Source of the DNA: Micrasema longulum
Taxonomy: Eukaryota; Arthropoda; Insecta; Trichoptera; Brachycentridae
DNA length: 64,000 nucleotides
Reading direction: 5' to 3'
Assembly: GCA_022494885.1 (NCBI GenBank)
Contig: JAGVSM010000813.1
Coordinates: 248,001 to 312,000 of the forward strand
Part shown: piece by piece, positions 38,501-50,500 of the stretch
How positions within the stretch are numbered: the first letter of the stretch is position 1
How the letters are laid out: every line of letters begins with the position of its first letter
The notes under the pieces: generated by a model
Seen by the model: only the letters and a program-made list of their open reading frames with translations
The model's database searches: none
What the model was told of the DNA's origin: nothing
Program-made: the position numbers and the translations under genes

Positions 38501-41500
38501 CAAAATATTATCAATCAAAAAATATTTTTTGTAAATATCTCAATTAAAAAGTGCTATTACAGATTTCCTAAATTTTCTCAAAAATATGTACAAAATCGTT
38601 TAGCCATCTTCGATACTGAGGGCCTCAATTTAAGACTGTCAAAAGTGAAAAATTAACATGTTCAGAAACCTCGAATCTTTGTTTTAATGTATAAAAATGA
38701 ATAAAAATTTCCAAATTAATTTAACAAAATTCCAAAGATAGTTCAAATTTATTCTGATATGATATGACTCTGGAATGGCTAAAATATGAAAGATAAAAGG
38801 GAAAAGTTTAATTACTGAGAAGGAATATAAAAAAATATATATTCGATAGTTTATTTTATCTAAACAAACAAAAACTTGTAATGTTATGTTATTAAGTAAT
38901 ACAAATATTTTTTATTAATGAAATATTTCGACATTCAAACACTACATCAAACTCATTAGCCACATTGTTAAAAATAAGAAAACAATCTAAAATAAACAAA
39001 ACAATTTCAAACAAAATAACCAAACAGTGGGGTTAGATTATTATACAGTTGCTAACATTCAATGATAAACATTTTAACTTCAATCTCAATGCTAAAATAA
39101 ATATAAACGATTCAAATATAAGAGAAAATAAGCCTTTCTGCACTAAATTCTAAACATCATATGGATTAACCATTTTTGATGGAAATTTGAAATGAATGAA
39201 GAAGTATATTTAAAGCCAAATTATTTGACCCTTAGTGTATTGAAAAGTCTATAAAAAGCTTGTCAGCACAAGGATAACAATCTGGAAAATTTTGATTTGA
39301 TACAACAATCTCTTTTGTTTTTTTTTATCGCCAAGTAATAAAACCTCTAAATATGTCAATAAATCTATGCATATCCTCGCAATATGACACTCATAAGCCT
39401 TTCTTAAATCGGATTGTCCTGATTGTAATCACAAATTATTGCATTTGTTTTAGTTTAATAGTAGCGTTGCTAGCTCTTTCGAAATGGAGTGTGATAATAT
39501 TAAAAAATATCAACTTTGCTGAGCAAACCAATAATGAATCAACATCAAAATTTAAACCATAATTACTTAAAAAATACTTGGAATTAAATTTACATAACTG
39601 TAATGGTTTATAATGTTGGGGTAGGTTTAAAAGATACAGAACAATGTGATATTTCACTGATAATGAATCTACCATAGCAAATGAGGAATTTAAGCACTGT
39701 TGCATTAAAAAAATATATAAGAGTACTGTACAAAACTATTATATAACTTGCAACAATATTTTGATTTACAATAATATAGCATTGGCTTACTTGATCTACA
39801 CTAAGGGTCAAAATAATATTTTTACAACATTGAATGAATCGATTATGGTGTAGAGTAGAAAATGTCACTGCATTTTGTGTTTGGGAGAATATCAATATAC
39901 ATTTAAATAATCTATGCAAACTGCATAATTGTACTAAGAAAAATCAAAGTTATATGACATTCAAACAGCGTAAGCCATTTTGACTTTTTATACAAACGTT
40001 TATTTGATACTAAAAATACTATTTGGATGGTTTTATGTCATACATTGAATATCATGTCAGTAACCAGATAAAATAATACAGCATGTCTGTAAAATAATAG
40101 TAAATTTTCAAATGGTTATAGTTACGCAATAAATCATGTTGCAGACATGAGTATCGTAGTTGTATGTCAAATGATAGCGAAACACTTAAATTTATGTGTT
40201 GCGTTGTGTTTTCAGAATACGCAAGCAGCAGTCATTGTGTTTGCAATGTAAACGAGGGTTTATTGCGCTTAGTTTGAGTCAGTTACACATGTTAGGTGTG
40301 GAAACTGATTTCCTAACCACCAAAGACTCCAGATCTTACCACCATGAATGTCTATTTTTGGGGTTAGGTAAAAACACAAGTGTATTTTGTTCAACTTTAA
40401 AATATAAACTGTTTAAAGTAGAGAATCACCGAAGCTGTTTCGTCTGTCACGCCGGATAAATATTGTCTTGTCTCTGCGGGGCAACTGAGGGCATACGTCA
40501 AAGTCTACTGAACAAGCAAAAAAAAAAAACTTTTGGAGAGTTTCACCTTAATTTGACATATAGTTCATCTCCCTATAATACTTTGTTTCATAGCTATAAC
40601 CATTTATCGCCTGAATATTATTTTACAAACATATTGTATGTATAATTTGAGATAGTCACTAAAAATCAAACAGAAGTTCTAATTGAATTATTTTGTAATT
40701 TTAGTTAGGAGAATCTGGATGAAAAGTATAATTGGTGTGTAGTGTTCAGAGATACGTAAGTGTAGAAAGTGTATTAACAGTTTTAGCTATTGAACACATA
40801 CAGCCACCGAGTATACCTACCAAATGAGCAAGTAGATAGGATCAAGTTATGGAAGAACAGAAACGAAGGCACATAAAATGGTCGCCATGACTAGACACCC
40901 GTTCCCTACATACATGTACTCACGTTTACTGCACATTCCTAATGCGGGACAACAAAAATTCATTGCATTAATGGTGGTAGCCTTTATTTAATCAAATAGA
41001 ATTAATGTTTCAAAACTGTATCTGACAATCTGATATGAGAATCCCACACAAAATAACAAAAACAAAATTAATATCTAGTTGAATATCAAATCCTTCCAAA
41101 TAAACGATCGTAACTGTTTTAAGATTTTTTTTGGTTAAATAAAAATTTGTAAAGAGAGAAAAACTGGTATTTTACTGGTATTTTGTCAAGTACAAGCAAA
41201 AACTGAACATTATTTTTCGCATTATTCGTCGCAAATTTGGGCAAAAAGCAATTTTTAAAAATGCCAATAAAAAATACATGAAAATGTAATTTGAAAAATG
41301 ATGAAATCAATGCTGTTCTTATAAATATGTACAAATACATACTTTATTTCATTCATAAATTATTTTTGTTAGTTTCACTTTTATATGTTATGCAAAATAT
41401 ATAAATCGATCAAATTAAGGCAGACTAAAATATCTTGACTTCAATAAATCTGCGGTTACTCCTTAACTAACCTTCAACAGCTCATTATTTTATGGGGTAA

Positions 41501-44500
41501 AATAATAATTATTTCTTTAATATTTCATTTAAACTGAAATAAAAAGCACAACTTTATGTAGATTCAAAATAATTAAATAAAGGAGAATAAGATTTTGATA
41601 TTTCACTACGAGTTGTATGGAATATTTAGAAAACAAAAACATGAAAAAATGGAAAAAAACACAATCAAATCATCTACATAATTGGCATGAGTATCTAACT
41701 TATATAAGAGACAAAATCTTCGCAGATGAGGCTATTTTGGTTAAAGAAAACCCATTACACTGGGAAAAAATTATGAATTTGCGACTTTCACATGAGATTC
41801 TTAATGTCCAATGCTTAACTAAAATCGCCTCATCTGAATGTGGATTTAGTAAACAAAAGGTAACCAATTAATGTGCTTACTAAAACATAAAATATCTAGA
41901 ATTGTCTGACTATATCGTTGTTTCTACAGCAAAATAAATTATCTTTAAAACCTTTATCGTTAAGAGGACAAAAAACTGATTGATTCTATATTTTTTGAAT
42001 TTTTAGTTATTTTTTCATTTACAACTTTATTTTAACAGATGAATTTATAAACTAAATTAAAAAGTCTTCGATACAATGTTGGATACGAGGGCGGTTCAAT
42101 TGGTACACGTGTTTGACTACAGATGGTGTTACTAAGGCGAATTGTTGTTACCATTGTGTGCTACCATCTATTAAACGAGGCCAAAAATAAATTTGACAAT
42201 GATTCATAGGTTAGTTTGTAGTCGACAGCCATTGCAGCAAGCAGCACAATGTGTTTTTTGCTAAAATGGCAAAAATGTAATATCGTTCAGTGATTCGCTT
42301 TTTGCTTTTGGATGGAAAAAGGTGTGAGGCGATCGAAAGCGAAAGCGGAGGGCGAAATTGGATGCTGTTTATGGGGACCCTTCGCCATCAATGGCAATAG
42401 TTAGATATTGGTTCGATTAATTTAAATGTGGTCGAACTGCCGTATCTATGGTGATCACCCAAAACGCCCGGCAGACGTGGTCACCAAGGAAATCATTAAA
42501 AAAGTCCAAAACCTGATTCTCGCTGATTGTGGAACGAAAGTGGGTGAAGTAGCAGATGCTATAGGTGTTTCGATGGAAACAGCAATCAATGTAAAAATAT
42601 GATAAGTTGGCATAGTAAAAGTTACACAGTGTGTAAAGTGGCCACTTAAACCAGCCAATGACAAGTCATAAGCCCTGTAGTTGCCTAGACTTCTATATTA
42701 CCTTCTCGTAAAATGTTCTTCATCTCTGTTGAAATATGTCAAATGAAAAAGTTGTCGGCCTGATGGGTGCCGCGATTTCTTACTGTGGATAATAAGCAGG
42801 TATGATTTCAACATCAAAGCTGTGTTTGACTGACTTTCTTTGTTGACTTTTTGCATCTAGTTGTTACCGTCTATGAGGTCTGGATTCATCATCATACACC
42901 GGAAACAAAGCAACAATCAAAACAATGAGATGCTTTTGGTGAATCTGCTCCAAAGAAGGCGAAGACAATCCCTTCAGCCGGAAAAATTATGGCGACAATT
43001 TTTTGGGATACGATGGGCGTAGCAATGTACATGGACTTAGAAAAAGGAAAAATGATCACTGGGTAATACTACAGCGAATTATTGAACCGCTTTGACAAGA
43101 AATTGAAGGAAACAGCCCCATTTGGCAAAGAAGAAAATGCTGTTTCACCACAACGCACCACCACATTCATGCGGTTTCATCACCGCCAAACTGCATGAAT
43201 TGCTGCCAAACCCCCCTATTCAGTCGACCTGGCTCCCTGTGATTTTTTTCTTATTTCTGAACATGAAGAAATGGCTCATAGGAAAAAATTTACTTTACCA
43301 GAAATATATATATTTAAAAATTAATATTTAATATATATAAGATTATTTATCAACTTTGTAACAACTTCATGTAATTATAAAAATACTACTGGATGTTTAT
43401 TAAAAAGAAAACATTTTTGGAAATTAAAAAAATTTACACAAAATTAACTCAAGGTTGCTTCTCACTAGGATAACCTGTTCTAAGGAGGACTGTACAGTGT
43501 TCAATATTAATTTAATTTACATTGTCCACGTGTCACTCAAATACATTTATTTCCGATGGTTAAATATTGTATTTGTCTACGGAGATATGCTTTATTTACA
43601 GATATGCTAATTTGACACTTAAAGTATGATAAATAAAAATAAGAAAACTGATAGTAACCTTTGGGTGTGATGCTGAGATCGGAATCGGACGATCTCCGGT
43701 GGGATATATTGATGTTGAGATTGGCAGTAGTTGGAGGCCGGCTTCCGTGAGACTCCGCCCTCGTGTGCTTGGGGCTGCTGCAGTCCACGCCTACTCCCGC
43801 ACCTCCCGACCTATCACACACACGCGCAAACACGCACACGCATGCGGGTTAAACCAATGACAACGCAAGCCTGGGAGATTTTGTGATGCACCAACCAATC
43901 GAAGAATATAATCGTTAGAATTAATCCACGATAGATTGGTTTTTTTTTTATGAATAGGGAAAAATTATGACTAAATATGAAATTTCAAACTCGGGTAAAT
44001 GGTGCATTCTTGGGAAACTTAGAAAAATCAGATTTTTACTGAAAGTATTGTGCTGTGTAATACAAAAATTATTTATTGAAATCTTATACGCTAATGCAAA
44101 ATTTTAGAACATGTCCTAATTTAAATCCAATCAGAGTGTACAAAACTTTAAAGTTTACAAGCAATTTTATTATTGGTACTGAAATTCCCCATCGTGGCAA
44201 AATATCTGATAAAAATTGTGGATATTATTTGGTAATGAGATTTTTATAATATGCATCACAAAATACAGCTGAAGCTATTATAGTGACGAGAATAAATTGT
44301 CTTTTCATGTATGTAATGGTAAGATTATAAAGCAATGTCTATACTAAACATGTAGCAAACTTAGTAAGATGAGATTGCAAACCTCGATTTGAGGGTTGCT
44401 TGTATTTTTCCAGCTCATTGATATCTGATTTAGATCGACTTGGTTTTATTGATTTACTGTTTATTTTTTCACTTTCATCTGATTCAATTTTTACTGTAGC

Positions 44501-47500
44501 TGGTGCATCCACATTAAAATTTTGATTATCGAACTCTTCAGATTGCCTGACCATATTTTTATTTGGTAAGATATCTTGCATCTTACTTTCAACATTTTCA
44601 TATGTCTGTGATGTGGCCTGATATGAGTCAATATTTTGACTGTCTTCATTAGAGATATTTGTGTAATCAGAATTGTAATGTTTTTGAAAGTCAGAATAAT
44701 GATGTTCGAATTCATCTAGAGCAGATGTTTCTTCGTGATTATCATGTTTTTTGTCAAAAAGAACATCTTCTGTGTGAGAATTTCTCGTCACACTCCTTGG
44801 CATACTCGATTGAGAAGAGAATTCAGAGCTTATAGAAAAACAATGCCTTCTTTCTCCTTCTTCATGTTTTAAATCACCTATTGACATAAATAGTGAACCC
44901 AGGACTGTTTCTCTGGGCAAAGAAAGAACATCACGATCCTTCATTCTTTGTGACGCATCAGTAAAACCATACTCCAAGTCTGTAATGTCAGTTAAGCTTT
45001 TGTGCAGTCGAGCAGTTGAAAGTGACGGTGTAAATTCATAGAGAGATTCATTAAATTTAAAGATGTTCTTTGCAGTTCTGTTTTTACTAGAGTCGGGGAA
45101 ATTCTTTTCATCAGAAACAAACGCAGTTATATCCAGAGAGCAGTTTGATTTCTTTCGCAGATGTTGATTATCACCGACTATAGGTTCATGATTAATAATT
45201 TCACCCATCACATTTAATTTTTCCATTAAGATGGTCTGAATGGCTGTGGTTATCAGTCCGGGCTTTAGATCTTTCTCTCCAGCCGAGAAAGTTCGTAATT
45301 TCTTGTCTTTTGTCTTTGACGAGACAACACCAGATTTATGACTGAATATACTACCCGAGTTAGAGGCACACTCGGATTTGTGCCTCCGAAAAGGATTGCT
45401 AGGAAAGTGAAACTTAGATTTTTTGTGTCCATCTGCAGACATAGGAGAAGTTGCTGCAGATGTAGGCGACGAACTTTGAGAGTGGAAACCCTTTAGGTGT
45501 AATCTCTCTATCAAGACATTTTTAAATGCTGAATCAAAAATATTGTGTGACTTGGGATGAACGTCGCAAGTTACAGGATGGTTCATAGTGTGTTCCTTAA
45601 GAGGAGACTTTTCAAAAATAATGTCAGCACTCAGGGATTCTTTTTTAGCATTATCTATTGCATTACCTTCTACGGTAGGAACAATTACATCACAAACATC
45701 ATCATTTGGGAGAGGAAGAACTTTGTCCAAAACAAACCCGCGAGGAAGTTCTTCGTGCCGGGAATTTGCAAAATTTTCATCATAGTCCTTCAGAAGAATA
45801 TCTTCACATTCCATATTTGATGGAGCAGATGTTTCTAGAGATATGGGTTCATTACTAGGAGGCATATCTTCTAATGCAGCATCTGTTAATTTATTTAATT
45901 CTGTAATAAATAAATCAGGGCTAGAAATACTTTCAGGTAATTCAGAGGATAACACACTATCCCCAGCATAATTTTTGTGTTCCAGTATGTATTCTTCTTT
46001 TTTATGTTCGAGTACTGACTTTACGATGAGACTAACTGTATCAATATTACCACTTCCTCTCATATTATCCGATAATTCTTCTGAATTGTCATCATCTTCC
46101 TCGCTAGATGAATAATCATCAGAACTACAAACATTACCAGACCCGTACAAATTTTCCTCGCTAGGTATTTTTAAAAATGAATCTGACTTGCCCATACCTT
46201 TAGGTGTACTTGGACAGGAGTCCCCAGCTCTTTTGTTTTTTCGGACACTAAGAAGTTTACCCACTTTATCTATAGAGGAGTCTGAACTGGCACTATCCAG
46301 TGGATAATGGTGTGACTTGGGAAAATGCTCGAGGGGTTCAGAAGCCATAGGGACAGTATCAATAACAATGGCAAGATTACGAGCAGATTTATCTATTTCT
46401 GGAGTGTTGTCCGCCGAAGGGGGGAGCTTGCTAGCCCTGGTCAATGTAGAAATAGGAGAATTATTTTCGTGACTCTCCTTAATACAGTCCAAGCTGGAGT
46501 GCGCTTGCATCACAGAACGTACTAAAAGTGCGGCCATTTCCCCACCACCGTCATTCCCACTGAGAGTCCTCATGATTACCGGTTTTTTGAAGCGGGTTTT
46601 CTTTTTCAATTCACTTTTGAGATCGGAGAATTGGAATTTTAGAGATTTTTCTGAAGCGTAAGATTTCATAGATATTTTGTCTGCCCCATCATCATCATCG
46701 TAACGTTTGGATTTCATAGCTGAAATTTTTCTAGATAGGATATTCTGGGATGAGTTTTTCAAATTTTTTAGACTTTGCGTCAACGCACCTTTATTGATAT
46801 TGTGTCTAGAATCTTCTTGTTCTAGCAATATTTTTATAGGACTCGCATTCAAGGCATCTTCCGCTAGGCTTTGAGAAGATAATCCATGAAATACGTGATC
46901 TTCTGACAAGGACTTGTTATGCTGCCATTGCTCAATTGATCTCGGGGTAAACAAGTCGGTACTGAGACTAGCACTGTGCTTTAATATTCCTGACGATTCC
47001 CTCAAATTTATATCGCTAACACTAGGAGACAGGACATTCAGTATAGTGGCGACCTGTTCATTGCTCAGGTTTGTTACGGAATTTGGACCAGAATGGTCCT
47101 GATGATCTGTGTTTAGGAAATCAATGTACTTTCTTAATTGTCTACTTTTGAGAAATAGGAGATGAAAAATTAGATTTAAAAAGTGGGATTTATGATGAAA
47201 ACGGATCATGCAAAAAAGGAGAGAAAATAAAAATGTTTTTATAAATAAATAATTCATTAATTTGCACCAAAATTTATGTATACTGAAAGCACACTAAAAT
47301 GTGACTATATCAAAATCTTGGAGAGACAAAAGATATAAGAATTTTTAAAACATGGTGAGTCCATTTTCCTACTTGTAGGTGGAAACATTTAATCAATGCG
47401 TATATCTGACCAATATATTTTTATTTTTTTATCAAAGTTCTAATAAATACATAAATGACAAAGTATTAAGGCACTAAGCAGAATTAAAATTAAAATTAAA

Positions 47501-50500
47501 AATAACTATGATACCAAGAAAACATTTCTTTCCTTTAATTTTTTTTTTCCGGTTTTGAAGATTTTTGAAAATCGGTCCAAAGCTTTTAACGCTGTTTATG
47601 TACTTAATTTTCACTGAAGATTGTCAGTAGATAACTTTAATGTATCATTTGTAGGTGGTATTTTTTAGTTTCTTAGACTGACGACTATTCGTAATTTAGG
47701 CTAAGATATATCGAGATATACGTAGGTGTGAGTAAAAATAATTAAGTAAGCACTCACTGAGTTAGGGTGTCAGGAGAGGTGGTCTGGTTGGTGGAGAGGT
47801 GTGCCGGGGGGGGCTCCTGTTGGCGCACCAAGGTCACGGCAGTACCGATACCTCGTGCCACCACCCCCACATCCCCCTCAAGATCCAGGCAACGGCGGAA
47901 TCCCACCACTGCATTAGCACCCAGCTCCAATGCCTTAAGGCCTATTTTTCTCTGCACCTATAATGTGACCGATTAGCGTAAGAAAACAAAACCATGAAAA
48001 TAGACCAAAAATCCATTGACGTATGTATTAGGTGTAAACATGAGTTGTGACTGTTTTCATTTCAAATTTGAAAATATGCACTAAAAGTAAAATATTCAAA
48101 AAAAAAAATTCTGCTCTATAAGTATTGTGTTTTCTTTTCATTCATTTTCATTATTCCATGTCCGCTCCCTAGTTGGAGCACATGGTGTCCACAAAGATCC
48201 TCCGAGCATCTCTGTCGGCTGCCAGCTCCTGTGAATCTTCCCAAGTTAAGTTCGTGTCCCATGGTTTTGACACGAACTGCCGACGAACAGTCAGCAGTGG
48301 ACGTCCAGGACGTCGAGAACCTGATGCCTTGTAAAGTAGGCAAGCGTGGTTAAGGCTCTCAAGAGGCATCTACAGCACATGGCCAAGCCAAACTATTCGC
48401 CTCTGCTTGATAACAGTTGTCACCGGAGTTTGTTGCGTCCATTCTCTTATTACTTCATTCCTTACAAAGTCAAACCACCGCTTACCCAAGATTCTTCCGA
48501 GACACCTATTCTCGCAAAACTCAGAATTTAGCTGTTTTGGGCCCTAGTGAGGTGCCACGATTCGCATCCGTAGAGGAGAATAGGTGTTATGCAGGCGTTA
48601 TATAGGCGGCATTTGGTTTTCACTGAGTAAATATCCAATCTCCAGACAGCCTTCATACTGTTAAATGGGGCGCCTGCTATTCCTAGCCGCACTCCTAGTT
48701 CTTTTTGAAACCTGCCATTTTCCGTAACATATCCTCCCAGGTATTTGAAACTCTCGACCCTTTCGATGACTTGGTTTGACAGTCAGGGGATTTTAAGCAT
48801 CAAGGCATGGAGTGTTGTTACACAGTACATGGGTTTTTGCAATATTAATTTTTAAACCCGTGCATGCGAAGTACGTATTTAGGCTATCTATAGTGGCCTG
48901 AAGACCCCAGACTGAATTGTCAATTATACCAGCATCATCGGCATACTCCAGGTCGCAGAGTTTTTAGGAGGAGGAGATGAATATTCCTCGATCTAGTGGA
49001 ATTAACGTTCTTAGGATGATGTCCATGGGGATTATAAAAAGGAACAGTGCAAGGACACAACCTTGAAAAACTCCGGTGGTAACCTCAAACCAATCTGCTA
49101 AGTGTCTATTTTAGAGGCTTGTCAGTAGGTGGGAAAAAGAGGATGTTGAAGAAAGTTATGAAAACTACACCTTGAAATACATAATGAAAAATATAATAAT
49201 TTATTAATATAAAACATTGAATAATTTTAAAAAACAAAGTGAAATGGTCTAAATGGTAAAATGAAGAATTGGAAGTGTACCAAGAATTTTTATTTACAAC
49301 TTTTATATATTATGTACTTAATAGGCGCTTACCTAATTAATATTGATTTATTTGAATATTAAATGTATATACATTGTAAACTACAAAGTTACCTTACTAT
49401 ATTAGCGTCTATGTTAATGTAAGTGATTTTTATAATTATAATATGTATTTTACCTGTCCACTGAGTTTTAAGAATGCCACTTGTCGCGCTTCATTAGACG
49501 CTCTCGGCGTCCGAATTTTATCTATCCACTGATATTCTGGGTCGTCATTTATTACCAATTCTTCTACAAATCCGTGTATAACCTGAGCCTGATAACCGTA
49601 TGGTATTATAGGGGCTGAAATTGCCAAACAAAGATAGTTAAATAGCATTGGTTGAATAGAAAATTTTCATAGTATTTTAACACTTTTTATATATCATCAA
49701 TTCGTAAAATTTGCAAGTTCACAATTGGTCAAAAATAACATTTTGGCACTTTCTGTGAGGACTTCAAATAATCTATATGTGTAAAACATGTATATTTGTA
49801 CAGTGTTGCATTTTTTTTTAATATCAAAGAAAAACTTTGCTACAGTTTGCTATTGAAGCAAAAACTGGTTTTGCTATCCCCTAAACAAAAGCAAGTTTAA
49901 GACTTAATTTATTTATACATATTGAAAGCAGTTGAATAGATTTGTTTTCCTTATTTATAAAATGTCACATGATTTCTTTATGAGCACCTAATGATGCATA
50001 GGGCCGACGTGGGCAACGCGACTCTTTGTCGAGTTAAGTGCAACTTCCAATGTCTCTTGATAAAAACATAGATACATTCTTTCCCAATTATAACTGTTGT
50101 GTTTTTCTTTCTAAATGTTGTAAATATATTTTCAAAAATAATTACACACAATGCACCCTGTTTTAAAAAATAAATAGATACTTTTCAGTAATGTTTATGG
50201 AATCACCCAGATGAATTCGCCAATGGAAATAAGATTTGTATAGAATACGTAAATAAATTAGAATTTGTATATTTGATACTAAGTGAGAATGTGACTGTGG
50301 TGTGGCTCTGTATGTATACGGACATCCAGAATGTGACTCCCGTTGACCTCATGTACATCCAACCTTGGTATAGGGTATTGCATTGGAACACTAAATGCAA
50401 ATTTTCAAATCTCATAACATCTTCGAGATTTGCAATAAAATGCAAGTTTTGCTGGACAGTATTCAAATCCTTTCATGAAACGGCTCCAAGATACCTATCG

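Noticed and set aside
40196..40645. Two neighbouring Cys-containing frames
   Set aside because: No recognisable domain, no splice partner, inside a C2CD5 intron; probably chance.
41617..41871. 84-aa Lys/Trp-rich frame
   Set aside because: No known match by eye and no acceptor/donor in the right phase; left as intron.
47142..47257. Met start at 47257 giving a free-standing 972-aa protein
   Set aside because: The first 39 codons are hydrophobic AT-rich sequence 5' of a good acceptor that joins C2CD5 exon 5 exactly in frame; a separate gene is not needed.
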